Shown piece after piece: positions 36,347 through 46,933 of a DNA stretch of 64,000 nt. How positions within the stretch are numbered: the first letter of the stretch is position 1; every line of letters begins with the position of its first letter. Position numbers and translations under genes: made by a program. Origin of the DNA: Staphylococcus cohnii subsp. cohnii (lineage in GTDB: Bacteria > Bacillota > Bacilli > Staphylococcales > Staphylococcaceae); NCBI RefSeq assembly GCF_002902365.1, contig NZ_PPQC01000046.1:78905-142904 (forward strand), in the 5' to 3' direction. The notes under the pieces are model-generated. The model did not search any database, was not told the DNA's origin, and saw nothing but the letters and a program-made list of their open reading frames with translations.

Positions 36347-37741
36347 TTAATAACCTATTATCAAGGCAATAGACATGCCAATACAACATATGATTACCCA
36401 TACTAAAATTAATTTCCAAGCAAATTTAAGCCACTGAGTATAAGATATTTTTCCAACAGCTAAAGCACCCATTAAAATTGCAGAAGTTGGAAATAAGACA
36501 TTACTGATTGTATCTCCATATTGAAACGCAAGTACAGTAACTTGTCTATTGATATGTAATAAGTCCGAGATTGGTACCATTAATGGCATGGTAGTTAATG
36601 CTTGGCCAGAACCTGATGGTATAAAGAAATTCAAAAAGAATTGTAAGACAAACATCGCGATGATTACTGCCGAAGAAGGTACATCTGTAAGCAAGGTTGT
36701 CATGCCATGTACGATGGTATCTATGACTTGGCCATTTTCTAAAATGACAATAATACCTTTAGCAAAGCCAACAATCATTGCCCCAAACAAAATATCTTTC
36801 ATACCTTCTATCATTGCTTCAAATGTACCGTTGATGCCCAATCCTCCTATGACACCTGCAAGTAAACCTGCCAATAAGAAGTTCGCACTCATCTCGTTAA
36901 AGGACCATCCATAATTAAAAATACCAAACACATTTAATACGATTGCTGCAACAATGAGTAATAAACCAACTTTTTGTCGTTTCGTAAAACGTGGCGTATC
37001 CATCGTTTCCGTAGATTGTCCTTCAACTTGTTCCAGTTCGTAAACAATACTTTTAGACATATCTTGTTTCACTTTACGTGCATATATCATCACTGTTGTA
37101 ATAGCTGCCAGCAAGATAAAGATGTAAATAATTGAACGCAAGCCCCAACCTGAAAATAATGGTAACTCCGCTACAGATTGTGCAACACCTACAGTAAATG
37201 GATTTAACATACCACCAATAAAGCCGCTTGCTGCTCCAAGTATAACCATTGCCGCTCCAGTCAACGCATCATATCCTAATGTTCTCGCTATAATAATTCC
37301 AATGGGAACAAAGATAATCGTCTCTTCTGCTAATCCTATTGAAAAACCTAGTATAGAAAATATCGTCATAGTCAAAGGAATCATCAATACTTTATAAGAT
37401 CCTAAAGTGCTCATTGCTTTATTCACACCATTTTCAAATGCACCTGTTTTATGGACAATACCGAATGCGCCACCCACTAAGAAAATGTAAAATACAATTT
37501 CACCACCGCTTAGTAATCCTTCTGGTATTGCTCGAAATATATCAAAAAATGAAACGCCATGTTGTGATACTTCTTGATATGAACCAGATATAACCAATGT
37601 TTGTCCATCTTTTTTTTCGCGTGCATATTCCCCAGCTGGTATTAAATATGTCAGTAAACTTGCCACTACAATGATAAATAATAACAATGCATATGTATGT
37701 GGTGTTTTAAATGTTATCTTTTTAAAAATTGATTTGAACAT
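36347..37741 (-). CDS. YfcC-family membrane carrier (C4-dicarboxylate/arginine-type)
   Basis: 464 aa with about 12 hydrophobic helices. The YfcC/DcuC-like signature includes LLTYLIPAGEYARE at the N-terminus, GLAEETIIFVPIG, FIGGMLNPFTVGVAQSVAELP and the late FFIPSGSGQALTTMPLMVPI. This group carries amino acids or dicarboxylates. Specificity is not evident, and there is no enzyme neighbour to suggest one. Located between a GNAT gene and cidC. Confidence 0.82.
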   Translation of the reverse strand: MFKSIFKKITFKTPHTYALLLFIIVVASLLTYLIPAGEYAREKKDGQTLVISGSYQEVSQHGVSFFDIFRAIPEGLLSGGEIVFYIFLVGGAFGIVHKTGAFENGVNKAMSTLGSYKVLMIPLTMTIFSILGFSIGLAEETIIFVPIGIIIARTLGYDALTGAAMVILGAASGFIGGMLNPFTVGVAQSVAELPLFSGWGLRSIIYIFILLAAITTVMIYARKVKQDMSKSIVYELEQVEGQSTETMDTPRFTKRQKVGLLLIVAAIVLNVFGIFNYGWSFNEMSANFLLAGLLAGVIGGLGINGTFEAMIEGMKDILFGAMIVGFAKGIIVILENGQVIDTIVHGMTTLLTDVPSSAVIIAMFVLQFFLNFFIPSGSGQALTTMPLMVPISDLLHINRQVTVLAFQYGDTISNVLFPTSAILMGALAVGKISYTQWLKFAWKLILVWVIICCIGMSIALIIGY

Positions 37742-38133
37742 TTTAAATATCCCCCATTAAATGGTTTTTAATTGAAAAAATCATAATCTAAAAAATAACC
37801 TAATCAATCAATTTAATAAATTACTGTTATAATTATACACTTTATAGATATTATGCTGAATTTTCAATCTATTTTTAAATATCTTTAACTAAATTACAAA
37901 ATATTTTGATTTTGAACGTGCATGCTTGCCTGGGGATATGATTCGAGCCTGTAGTCTCTCGCTCATATCATACCTCTAGTTTTCATTACACTATGACACT
38001 TTTCTATCCGAAATGAGCGTGATACAAAACTTCACAAAGCAAAGAAAACGCCAATTTCTATAATATTTCAATAGAAATTGGCGTTTATTTTAGTCACAGA
38101 AATTAAAGTCTCTATATTTTTGCTTATATCAAC
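37742..38133. other. Gap with a repeat copy and the cidC terminator
   Basis: 392 bases. 37921-37980 holds, on the minus strand, GAGACTACAGGCTCGAATC inside a GATATGA/TCATATC hairpin, one of the window's recurring intergenic elements. At 38045-38092, AAAACGCCAATTTCTAT pairs with AATAGAAATTGGCGTTT and T-rich flanks, a strong terminator for cidC. The stem resembles that at 5454. Confidence 0.75.
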
Positions 38134-39876
38134 TTAGAAGAAACGTTTAACAGCTGTTGACATTGGAGGAATTTCATCTAAATCTAATTTTTTATCTTCA
38201 GTAATTGATCTGTATGCCCATTTACCGTAATTAATCGCTTCATCTTTAACAATTTTACCTGGTAATGGCGCAGCATTTGGATCAACATAAACGTTGACAA
38301 TTGTTGGTCTATCTTGAGCCATTGCTTCTTCTACAACTTCATCAATTCTATTAGGATCTTTAAGCGTATAACCAACGCCACCACAACTTTCTGCAAATTG
38401 TGCTAAGTCTATATCAGTGAAGTTGATTGCATATTCTAATTCTCCAGCTGCTTGTTGTTCATATTTAATGAATGATAGTTCTTGGTTATTTAAAACAAAT
38501 ATAGTCATTGGTAAATCATATTGTACTGCTGTTGCAAAGTCTTGCATTACCATTTCAAACGCACCGTCGCCTGCTATACCCACTACTTGACGGTTAGGAT
38601 AAGCACGTTTCGCTGCTAATGCGCCTGGTAATGCACAGCCCATCGTACCTAACCAACTAGAAACGATGAATTTATTATTCACTGTTAAATCTAAATAACG
38701 TGTTGACCATACAGTAGATGTACCGACATCGATTGAGAAAATCGCGTCATCTGTTTTCACTTGGTTGATTGCATCCATTAGACGTTCAGGACGAATTGGT
38801 GAACTTTCATCTGCTTTATCTTTATCCATCCAAGAATCCCAAGTTGCTTTTCTTTCTAATGTTTTATTTAAGAAATCACGATTTTTCACATGTTTAGCAC
38901 TATCAGTTAATTGTTGTAATGCTAATTTACTATCACCAATTATACCTGCATTCACGTCGAAGCGATGTCCAATATTTTCTGGATTTGTATCGATTTGAAT
39001 TGCTTTGATATTTTTCTTAGGTAAATAATCAACATAAGGATAATTTGTACCTACCATTATTAGTAAATCAGCGTCTTGAATCGTTTGATAAGACACTTTA
39101 GTACCAATTTTACCTAAGTTACCCAAATTATATGGGTGAGCATCTGCTAAGATACCTTTAGCAGGTAAAGTGATAATTGATGGAATTTTAACTGCTTCAA
39201 TAAATTCTTGCACTTCATCTTTAGCATGTTTAGCACCCGTACCGATAATCATAACCGGACGTTTACTTTTATTAATAAGTTTAGTAGCTTTTTTAATGCT
39301 GCGTGGTTTTGGTGCAACACGTGCTGGTGGTGCAGTGTCCACTGGTGTATTTGTTGTATCTTTCACTTTGTTTGTCAATAGATTATTTGGCAGAATTAAG
39401 ACTGCAACACCTTTTTTCTCATAAGCTGTACGGATTGCTTCGTTAACAATACCAAATATATCTTTATCATTCTCAGAGATTTGGCGGTTATATACAGCTA
39501 CATCGTCTACCATTTTACTGATGTCTGTTTCTTGGAATGCTTTTGTTCCTAAAGCTGTACTATCTGTTTGTCCTGCTAAAATAAGTTGAGGCACATTATC
39601 CATTTTCGCATCATACATACCATTAAGTAAGTGAACGACACCTGGGCCACCGATACTTAATGCAACACCAATTTTACCAGTCAATTTTGTATGACTTGCA
39701 GCTGCTAAACTTGCTACTTCTTCATGACGCACATGAACAAATTCAATATTATCTCTTTCAGTTCTTAAACTATCTACTACCGCGTCTATAGAATCTCCTG
39801 GGATACCATATAAGTGATCTATTTCCCATGCTTGTAATGCTTTTACTAATGCTTCATTTGCTTTAATTTTTGCCAT
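38134..39876 (-). CDS. cidC: Pyruvate oxidase (acetate-forming), CidC
   Basis: 580 codons from ATG 39876, equal within a residue to S. aureus CidC; the TTG further upstream overlaps the ribosome site GGAAGGAG. A thiamine-diphosphate enzyme in three domains: N-terminal PYR domain with the activating Glu in VHVRHEEVASL, a central FAD domain, and a C-terminal PP domain with GDGAFEMVMQDFATA...VLNNQELSFIK. It oxidatively decarboxylates pyruvate to acetate and CO2, passing electrons to quinone at the membrane. The resulting acidification promotes overflow-related cell death. Follows cidB in the cid locus. Confidence 0.95.
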   Translation of the reverse strand: MAKIKANEALVKALQAWEIDHLYGIPGDSIDAVVDSLRTERDNIEFVHVRHEEVASLAAASHTKLTGKIGVALSIGGPGVVHLLNGMYDAKMDNVPQLILAGQTDSTALGTKAFQETDISKMVDDVAVYNRQISENDKDIFGIVNEAIRTAYEKKGVAVLILPNNLLTNKVKDTTNTPVDTAPPARVAPKPRSIKKATKLINKSKRPVMIIGTGAKHAKDEVQEFIEAVKIPSIITLPAKGILADAHPYNLGNLGKIGTKVSYQTIQDADLLIMVGTNYPYVDYLPKKNIKAIQIDTNPENIGHRFDVNAGIIGDSKLALQQLTDSAKHVKNRDFLNKTLERKATWDSWMDKDKADESSPIRPERLMDAINQVKTDDAIFSIDVGTSTVWSTRYLDLTVNNKFIVSSWLGTMGCALPGALAAKRAYPNRQVVGIAGDGAFEMVMQDFATAVQYDLPMTIFVLNNQELSFIKYEQQAAGELEYAINFTDIDLAQFAESCGGVGYTLKDPNRIDEVVEEAMAQDRPTIVNVYVDPNAAPLPGKIVKDEAINYGKWAYRSITEDKKLDLDEIPPMSTAVKRFF

Positions 39877-39955
39877 TGTAAAAATTGCTCCTTCCAAATT
39901 TTAACGATTTATTTTTTTACCCTAAAATAGTTAATACTATGTTTTAACACTACGC

Positions 39956-40642
39956 TTAATATAAAAAGATTATGAGTATCGGGAGAACGATTGAACTTAA
40001 TAATGCGGTCAAAATCATACCAATTGAACTAAACGCACCTGCTTCTAAATCAATATCAAGTGCTTGAGCTGTACCAAAAGCATGTGATGCGTTACCAAAT
40101 GTTAAACCTTTTGCAATAGAAGTTCTAAATCTTCCAAATTTAATCAAATATGCACCTAAAATGCTCCCGATTAAACCAGTTGCTACGATAAATAACACTG
40201 CTATTGCATCCACACCACCCATTTGGTGAGATACCTGAATACCTACAGCAGCTGTAATTGATCTTGGCAACATCGTAACAATAACTTCTTTTGAATAACC
40301 AAACATTTTTAATATGACATAAACAAATGCAAAGTTCAAAATTACTGCTGTAATCACACTACTAAATATAATTTTACCATTAGCTAATATTTTATGACGA
40401 TTTTGATATAGTGGAAATGCTAATGTTACCACTGTACAATTCAACAGTTGGTGTATCCACTTTCCACCGACCATATATTGTTGATAATCTAAGTTAAATA
40501 ACATTAATACAATGATAATTCCAATTGATGATATAAGGGCAGGGTTTAAAAATGGGCTCCGATATTGAAACTGTAATTTTTTTGCTCCAATGTACATAAA
40601 AACTGTCAGTAGAATCATTAACAATGCTTTTAGAAGTTCCAT
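39956..40642 (-). CDS. cidB: CidB, LrgB-family membrane protein
   Basis: 228 aa with about seven helices. LrgB/CidB signature: [23 protein letters not shown], then [14 protein letters not shown]. Works with CidA in control of murein hydrolase activity, lysis and extracellular DNA release; metabolite export has also been proposed. Its ATG directly follows the cidA stop, so the two are coupled. Confidence 0.95.
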   Translation of the reverse strand: MELLKALLMILLTVFMYIGAKKLQFQYRSPFLNPALISSIGIIIVLMLFNLDYQQYMVGGKWIHQLLNCTVVTLAFPLYQNRHKILANGKIIFSSVITAVILNFAFVYVILKMFGYSKEVIVTMLPRSITAAVGIQVSHQMGGVDAIAVLFIVATGLIGSILGAYLIKFGRFRTSIAKGLTFGNASHAFGTAQALDIDLEAGAFSSIGMILTALLSSIVLPILIIFLY

Positions 40643-41029
40643 CTAATCTTGACCATTCCCGTATTGTTCAGCTTTAACCATTTTTTCAGCAATAAACCCT
40701 GAAATTAAAGCGACACAACATGTGCCTAGAACAATCATGATAAAGAATAAAATAAAATTAAAGTTAATCATATTAGCGACATCCATAATACCTACGACAG
40801 AGGGAACAAAGAAAAATACCATGGTAGCTAAGAAAAATTTAGAGCCTTCTTCTACCCATTTTGTTGGAATAATTTTAAATTGTAGTAATAAGAAAAATAA
40901 TATTAATCCAACGATACTACCTGCAATCGGAATATCAAAAATCATTTGAATTTTATTACCAATAAAGGTAATACCCATAATTATTAATGCTTGAAACATA
41001 ATTTTGATTATTTTTAGCGCTACCTGCAA
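40643..41029 (-). CDS. cidA: CidA, holin-like membrane protein
   Basis: 128 aa with four hydrophobic helices. LrgA/CidA family: [30 protein letters not shown]. The start is a TTG at 41029, 6 nt after GGGTGA; the ATG just upstream is in another frame. It forms holin-like oligomers with CidB in the membrane. First gene of cidABC; the LysR-type cidR lies 420 nt upstream in the same orientation. Confidence 0.93.
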   Translation of the reverse strand: MQVALKIIKIMFQALIIMGITFIGNKIQMIFDIPIAGSIVGLILFFLLLQFKIIPTKWVEEGSKFFLATMVFFFVPSVVGIMDVANMINFNFILFFIMIVLGTCCVALISGFIAEKMVKAEQYGNGQD

Positions 41030-41449
41030 TACTCATCACCCTTTTTATTACTTTTGAACTGCTGATTTTTTAACTGCTTTGTTGATTACATGATTAAGTA
41101 TAACGCGCCATTAAATATAATAAAAATATTGTTTTTTCATATTACCGATTACTTTTTTCTATGAAAGCGATTTTACATATTCCAAATATCTATACATGAT
41201 AAAACAAATCAACTATTTTACAATGTGTCCTTTTCAAATAATTTTTTAAGGATAGCTTTTTATAATTAAAAATAGTGGGAACAGGATTGGAATCAAATCA
41301 TCCGTTTGATTGCGCAATCTACTCCCACCAATACATTAAATTACTCAACACTATGGTTGAAACTACTATTATTAACACACAATTGATTCAATCTTTTTAG
41401 TCAAATGTTGTTTCATGATCATATATAATATGAATACTAACCTACGTTT
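41030..41449. other. cidA promoter region and cidR terminator
   Basis: 420 bases. A hairpin at 41273-41328 pairs GTGGGAACAGGATTG with CAATCTACTCCCAC and contains ATCAAA/TTTGAT, probably ending cidR. ATGAAAGCGATTTTA at 41160-41174 is a cre-like sequence with one mismatch to the consensus, about 130 nt before cidA. CidR should bind in this gap; I cannot point to one clear operator. Confidence 0.5.
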
Positions 41450-42325
41450 TTATAAACGTTGTTTCATAAAATCTATCCATTGTCTGGTTGCGTAGCTTAA
41501 ATATTTATCTCGTTTCCATATCACACCTAATTCCCAACTCATGCCTGGATCCTCAAGTGTTATATTCTTAAAGTCACTGTCTAATAATCCAACGATGTTC
41601 TCTGGTAAAATACTTACACCTAAATGAGCATTTAAAAGATTTTCAATAAAGTTCCATTGTGAAATCTTAGATATTGTATTAGGTATATAACCTGCATTTT
41701 TTGCCGCTTCGATAATCTTATCATTCAAGTAAAAATCTTCATTAAAGAGTATAAAATCTTCATCTTTTAGCATGCTCATTTTCACTTGTTCATATTGAGC
41801 AAGTCGGTGTTCTTTATTCAAAACTAATTTCAACTCTTCTTGATATAATGGCAAGGAATGAAAAATAGATTGGTCTACTGGTAATGTTGTAATTCCTATA
41901 TCTATTTCATCATTAATTAATTGATGTTCAATCATTTTGCCACCGTTTTCCACTAAGCTATACGTTACATTAGGATACTGCTGATGGAATTCACCTAAAA
42001 TATGAATAAACTTATTCATATTCATGACTGCAGACAAACCGATGCTAATATGACCTGTTTCTAAACCTAATAAACTATTAATTTCTTTAGGCAGATCTTT
42101 GTATAATGATAAGATTTCTTTGCTTTTATAATAAAAAACTGAGCCAGCATCTGTTAGTACAAGTTGACGTTTACTTCGATCAAACAATGGCATATTCAAT
42201 TCATTTTCAATGTCTTTAATTGCCTTACTTATCGTTGGCTGAGCGATATACAATGATTTAGATGCATTTGTCATACCTTGTTGGTTTACTACTTCTACAA
42301 AATACTTCATATGTTTAATATCCAT
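41450..42325 (-). CDS. cidR: LysR-type activator CidR
   Basis: 291 aa, a normal LTTR. The N-terminal winged HTH includes GMTNASKSLYIAQPTISKAIKDIENEL. The effector domain follows, with GHISIGLSAVMNMNKFIHIL and IDIGITTLPVD. In S. aureus CidR activates cidABC and acetoin genes in response to acetate/low pH during glucose overflow. Position just upstream of cidABC supports the assignment. Confidence 0.9.
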   Translation of the reverse strand: MDIKHMKYFVEVVNQQGMTNASKSLYIAQPTISKAIKDIENELNMPLFDRSKRQLVLTDAGSVFYYKSKEILSLYKDLPKEINSLLGLETGHISIGLSAVMNMNKFIHILGEFHQQYPNVTYSLVENGGKMIEHQLINDEIDIGITTLPVDQSIFHSLPLYQEELKLVLNKEHRLAQYEQVKMSMLKDEDFILFNEDFYLNDKIIEAAKNAGYIPNTISKISQWNFIENLLNAHLGVSILPENIVGLLDSDFKNITLEDPGMSWELGVIWKRDKYLSYATRQWIDFMKQRL

Positions 42326-42490
42326 ATGTGTGCTCCTCTATACTTAACTTCAATATGTATATCCTAGTATACGGTTATATACTATTTTTTCAATCTTTTT
42401 AGTTTATGCATTATTTAAGGTATTGAAATGATTAGGACTATTGAAAATCACCCTGACATGAATAATCAATTTCTATGCTCATTTTCACTA

Positions 42491-42540
42491 TAAAAAAAGA
42501 GAAATCAAATATCATACTTGATTTCTCCTCTTTTTATAGT
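42491..42540. terminator. Terminator after the NhaC gene
   Basis: AAAAAAAGAGAAATCAA pairs with TTGATTTCTCCTCTTTTT over a 9-nt loop, with one bulge. A and T tracts on both sides. Confidence 0.8.
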
Positions 42541-42570
42541 AAATGATAGATTTTTATAAAATCCACTAAA

Positions 42571-44031
42571 TTAAGCTAAGTTAGCATTGTCTGTATTTCC
42601 ATCATCTGAATCTTTTAATTTAATTATTTTAAACCCAATAAATCCAAAAATAACTGAAATTATAGGAACTGTATAATTCACAATAGCAAATGGTGCATAC
42701 TCCATTACCGATACGCCTAACGTTGATGCGATAAATACACCACATGTATTCCAAGGGACGAATACTGAAGTTAATGTTCCACCATCTTCTAATGCTCTAG
42801 ATAAGTTCTTAGGATGTAAGCCTTTGTCTTTAAAAGCACTCGCATACATTCTAGAAGGTACAATAATAGATATGTATTTTTCTGAACATGTGAAATTAGT
42901 GCCGATACAAGAAACAATCACTGACGCAATCAATGAACCAGTTGTTCTCGCTACTTTTAAAATCACCGAAATCAATGCAGATAGCATGCCTGAATATTCC
43001 AACACACCACCAAAAGTCATCGCTACTAAAGTCAATGAAATCGTATAAAACATTGATTCTAAACCGCCGCGATTAAACAGTTCATCTACAAGTTTATTAC
43101 CTGATTCAATTGTATATCCTGTTTGTAAAGCTGTCAGCGCTTCTGTTATACTTCCACCTTGTACAAAAATTTGAGCAAAAAATCCAAATATAATACCGAC
43201 ACAAATTGCTGGAATGGCTGGGACTTTGAACGTTACTAATACAATAACTACTAAAGGTACTAACAACAACCATGGTGTAATCACAAAATTATCTTGCATA
43301 GTATTAAGAATTGCATCGATACGCTTAGTATCAAAATTTTTATTACCATACTGCATACCAATAAAGAAAAATGTAATTAACGCAATAATCACAGCTGGAA
43401 TTGTGGTATAGAACATATGTTTAATATGTTCAAATAATTCAACACCAGATAAACCTGAAGCAAGATTTGTCGTATCTGATAACGGGCTCATCTTATCACC
43501 AAAATAAGCACCGCAAATGACTGCACCAGCGACCATGCCTGGAGAAATACCCATGCTAACACCAATCCCCATTGATGCAACACCAACAGTAGCCATTGTG
43601 GACCAACTGCTGCCAATAGCTAACGCTACGACACCACATAATATAACTACTACTGCTAAAAAATAACGTGGGTCTATTAACTGCAGCCCATAATATATCA
43701 TTGTTGCTACGACACCACTACCAATCCATGAGCCAATAACTAAACCTACAAGTATAATAATAATAATCGCTGGCAAAGCATGCCGTATACCTTTGTACAT
43801 CATTTCTTCTACTTCACTAAATTCATATCCATGTAACATAGTCACCATGATAGCAACCGCAGTACCAATCATTAGAGGGATATGAGGTTCTTTTTCTAAT
43901 ACAGCCACAGTTATTAACATCGTAATAATCATAATTGACAATGTAACGACCGCCGACGTAACACCTAGTGGTTTCTTTAAATCGTGTTTTTCTTCGTTAT
44001 GCTTATCTTTTGGCTTTAAAATAGTAAACAC
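42571..44031 (-). CDS. NhaC-family Na+/H+ antiporter
   Basis: 486 aa with about 11-12 helices after a charged N-terminus (KPKDKHNEEKHDLKKP). Family patterns: GSSWSTMATVGVASMGIG, GAYFGDKMSPLSDTTNLASG (ion site region), TNFTCSEKYISIIVPSRMY and FVPWNTCGVFIASTLGV. It exchanges sodium for protons; some members exchange malate/lactate. The start is a GTG at 44031 close behind AAAGG, which is tight. A full-consensus cre site lies 33 nt upstream. Confidence 0.85.
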   Translation of the reverse strand: MFTILKPKDKHNEEKHDLKKPLGVTSAVVTLSIMIITMLITVAVLEKEPHIPLMIGTAVAIMVTMLHGYEFSEVEEMMYKGIRHALPAIIIIILVGLVIGSWIGSGVVATMIYYGLQLIDPRYFLAVVVILCGVVALAIGSSWSTMATVGVASMGIGVSMGISPGMVAGAVICGAYFGDKMSPLSDTTNLASGLSGVELFEHIKHMFYTTIPAVIIALITFFFIGMQYGNKNFDTKRIDAILNTMQDNFVITPWLLLVPLVVIVLVTFKVPAIPAICVGIIFGFFAQIFVQGGSITEALTALQTGYTIESGNKLVDELFNRGGLESMFYTISLTLVAMTFGGVLEYSGMLSALISVILKVARTTGSLIASVIVSCIGTNFTCSEKYISIIVPSRMYASAFKDKGLHPKNLSRALEDGGTLTSVFVPWNTCGVFIASTLGVSVMEYAPFAIVNYTVPIISVIFGFIGFKIIKLKDSDDGNTDNANLA

Positions 44032-44457
44032 CTACCTTTGTTAATTTATATCATACTTAAAAATGTATGCGCTTTCAATAATGTATTTATAAATTTTTGG
44101 TGAATTTTACCTCAATTAATTTATTGTTACACTTAAAATCAGCATCATTACTCGTCTTACTCCCCTGTCTATAAACTTCAAATAATAATTTAAATGCTCT
44201 GATTTTTACAGCAATAAAATATAATTGACGTTCATAAAGATGGTGTATACTAAAAAATCTGAGACGATATTGATTCGTCTCAGATTTTTTTCATATTGTC
44301 AGTAATTAAGTTAGTAGAAGTTATACATGAACGTTAATGCAAAGAATCATTTTATATTTTCTTCTATTCTGGTCATCTTTGTCTAAGTACGATGATCAAA
44401 TCTTTTCAATAAAATTAGATTTCTATCTCATATCCTAAAACGTTTTATGGTTTATAT
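44032..44457. other. Gap between NhaC and drp35
   Basis: 426 bases. Besides the cre site (44064-44078) it contains a strong hairpin at 44253-44293, AAAAATCTGAGACGA with TCGTCTCAGATTTTT, which should terminate drp35. No gene seen. Confidence 0.75.
44064..44078 (-). promoter_or_regulatory. CcpA cre site before the NhaC gene
   Basis: On the minus strand TTGAAAGCGCATACA meets all positions of WTGNAANCGNWNNCW, 33 nt upstream of the GTG start. Confidence 0.7.
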
Positions 44458-45432
44458 TTACTGAAATTGATAGCTATGATGACCTTTTGCAAATCCTTTT
44501 GCCGTATAAATCCAAGAACCTCCACCTTGTTCAATATCATTAGCACAAATCACTAACTGATCTGTCCCTGGGATAAATGCTGGATGTGTTGAACGAAGCA
44601 TGTGCCCTTGATCACGACCCGGAATTAAAATTTGTCCAATAGGATAACCTTTTTTATTAAAAACTAATACTCTACCTTGCCCATACATTGCAACGTATAA
44701 ATTATCATCACTGTCTATACAACATGAGTCTGGCCCTTCGTGTCCAGTAAAATGGTAAGGTATAGAAGCGCCAAATGGTGCAATGGTTACACCGTCTTCT
44801 AGTAAATCAATACGATGTAATCGGTTCGCATTTGTTTCAGTTACCCATAGTGTTTTTTCGTCAGTACTTAAAGCTACGCCATTGGCAACAGCTAAATTTT
44901 GAAGCACAGGTGTTATGGATTTATAATCTGGTGCAACATAATATACGCCACCTTTAAGATTTGTAGAGTATCCTCTAAAATCAGTAAAATAAAATCCACC
45001 TTTACTATCAAACACTAAATCATCCACACAATATTCTGTGTCAATATCTGACACAATCGTCTCTTCTGTTTCTCCCTCAGCATTAACTGCAAACACGCCT
45101 CCTGAACGTTCAAAGTCACCCAAATAACAAACAAATAATCTTCCATCCTTATGGATTTTAATAGCTGCAGGATTTTCTTTATGTGATGTAAAAAGCTGAG
45201 TAACTTTTTTGTCTGGCAAAGTCACGTGAAAAACGGTTCCCCCAAATACTTCGCAAAGTGTTAAATCACCATTCCTATCAAAGCATAAACCTTCCAATTG
45301 TAATCCTTCTTCTGAAATTTCCAACCAAGGTTCTGCAGTTATTGTTTGTAGACCTTGTTCAGATGCTAAAATTGGCACCACAGAATGATTCTTGTGATCA
45401 TATGATAATGCCGGTAGATTATTCCCCATCAT
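44458..45432 (-). CDS. drp35: Drp35 lactonase, SMP-30/gluconolaconase fold
   Basis: 324 aa, the same length as S. aureus Drp35. Six-bladed beta-propeller with metal ligands in [12 protein letters not shown] (Glu), [24 protein letters not shown] (Asn) and [24 protein letters not shown] (Asp). Much of the sequence ([23 protein letters not shown]) is as in Drp35, a calcium-dependent lactonase induced by cell-wall-active antibiotics and detergents. Cytosolic; substrate probably a lactone. Confidence 0.93.
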   Translation of the reverse strand: MMGNNLPALSYDHKNHSVVPILASEQGLQTITAEPWLEISEEGLQLEGLCFDRNGDLTLCEVFGGTVFHVTLPDKKVTQLFTSHKENPAAIKIHKDGRLFVCYLGDFERSGGVFAVNAEGETEETIVSDIDTEYCVDDLVFDSKGGFYFTDFRGYSTNLKGGVYYVAPDYKSITPVLQNLAVANGVALSTDEKTLWVTETNANRLHRIDLLEDGVTIAPFGASIPYHFTGHEGPDSCCIDSDDNLYVAMYGQGRVLVFNKKGYPIGQILIPGRDQGHMLRSTHPAFIPGTDQLVICANDIEQGGGSWIYTAKGFAKGHHSYQFQ

Positions 45433-45557
45433 ACTCCCTCTTTTCTTTTAATCTTTTCTTTTAATCTTTTCTTTCGATATTATAATTTATATTATATGGA
45501 ACTCAAATCACAAAATAAAATATTTATATTTTATTTCAAAGTCATTTATTGCACAAA

Positions 45558-45604
45558 AAGACGGAGTAATGAAAACAATGAGTCATTACTCCGTCAAAAA
45601 TATT
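45558..45604. terminator. Terminator between mvaA and drp35
   Basis: GACGGAGTAATGA and TCATTACTCCGTC are perfect complements over a 10-nt loop. It lies directly after the leftward mvaC-mvaA unit. Confidence 0.85.
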
Positions 45605-45652
45605 AAATGTGTTATAGTCTCAATGATACCTATCAAAAATATAACTCAATCA

Positions 45653-46933
45653 CTAATGTGCTTCTCTAATTTGATTGAGAATCTGTTCTGCCATAGCTGC
45701 ATTTGCGCTTGGTTTTTCTTTTAACATTTCAGCGACTCTAGCGATTTCATCACCTTGTGCACCCACAACAATTGCCAATGATTTATATTGTAAACTCATA
45801 TGACCTTTTTGAATACCCTCCGAAACGAGTGCACGACATGCTGCGAAGTTTTGAGCTAAACCAACTGCAGCTACAACATGACCAAGTTCTTGTGCTGAAT
45901 CCACTTTCATTAAATCTAAAGCAGCTCGAGCAATTGGTAAGACACGTGTACCTCCACCAACTGTTGCCAGTGTCATTGGCACCTCAATCGTACCAACTAA
46001 TTTTTGGCGTGACACATCATATTGCCAAGTAGCTATTCCTCGATACTGTCCATCTTTACTCGCATATGCATGAGCACTAGCTTCAGCACCACGCGTATCA
46101 TTACCTGTAGCTAAAACAACTGCGTGAATGCCATTCATCACACCCTTGTTATGCGTCGCCGCACGATGAATATCAACTTGCGCTAACACAGATGCTCTTT
46201 CCATTCTACGCGCTACTTCGGCACCGTCACGTCCACCTTTAGATAATGATTGAATATCTATCTCACCTTGTACTTTAACAACAGAGGCAGTGGCGTGATT
46301 AGATAGAATGCTCATTAATATATCTACATCTTCAAGTTCCGTTTTCAAATATGCAGAAATCCCCTCTAATATTGTATTTAACATGTTAGCGCCCATTGCA
46401 TCTTTTGTATCTACAAATACTTTGAGTGATAATAACTCCGCTTCTGGGAAAGTATCTATCTCAATTCGACGGTAACCGCCACCTCTTTCAATAATACTAG
46501 GATAAGACTCATCTGCAATTTGCTTAATCTTCGGCTCAAGATCTTTAATATTTTGAGATAGACGTTGTGTATCCTTTACGTTATCGAAAACAATTTGTCC
46601 AATCATTAATCGCTCACTAGCTACGACATGAAAACCACCTGTTTCGTTGACTAACTTTGCACCATAGCTTGCAGCTGCAACAACAGAAGGTTCTTCAACC
46701 ATCATTGGTACAACATATGATTTGTCGTCTACAATAATTTCAGGTAGTAACCCGACAGGCAACGCACCTTGACCAATCACATTTTCAATTAAACTGTTAG
46801 CAATTTCTTCTGGAATTAAAGGATGTGTTAATAACATATCGTGATTATCTTTATTCAACCAACCATAATCAAGTAGACAATCTAACTTCTCTTCACGTGA
46901 TAAATGGCGAAAATCTTTACCTAAAGGTAACAT
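45653..46933 (-). CDS. mvaA: Hydroxymethylglutaryl-CoA reductase, class II
   Basis: 426 aa from ATG 46933, with AAGGGGG 7 nt upstream inside the end of mvaC; the TAATG overlap couples them. Class II motifs: ENVIGQGALPVGL (Glu and CoA loop), SVVAAASYGAKL, DAMGANMLN (Asp, nucleotide region), and ATHNKGVMNGI (Lys). It reduces HMG-CoA to mevalonate with NAD(P)H, the committed isoprenoid step. The divergent mvaS supplies HMG-CoA. Confidence 0.97.
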   Translation of the reverse strand: MLPLGKDFRHLSREEKLDCLLDYGWLNKDNHDMLLTHPLIPEEIANSLIENVIGQGALPVGLLPEIIVDDKSYVVPMMVEEPSVVAAASYGAKLVNETGGFHVVASERLMIGQIVFDNVKDTQRLSQNIKDLEPKIKQIADESYPSIIERGGGYRRIEIDTFPEAELLSLKVFVDTKDAMGANMLNTILEGISAYLKTELEDVDILMSILSNHATASVVKVQGEIDIQSLSKGGRDGAEVARRMERASVLAQVDIHRAATHNKGVMNGIHAVVLATGNDTRGAEASAHAYASKDGQYRGIATWQYDVSRQKLVGTIEVPMTLATVGGGTRVLPIARAALDLMKVDSAQELGHVVAAVGLAQNFAACRALVSEGIQKGHMSLQYKSLAIVVGAQGDEIARVAEMLKEKPSANAAMAEQILNQIREAH

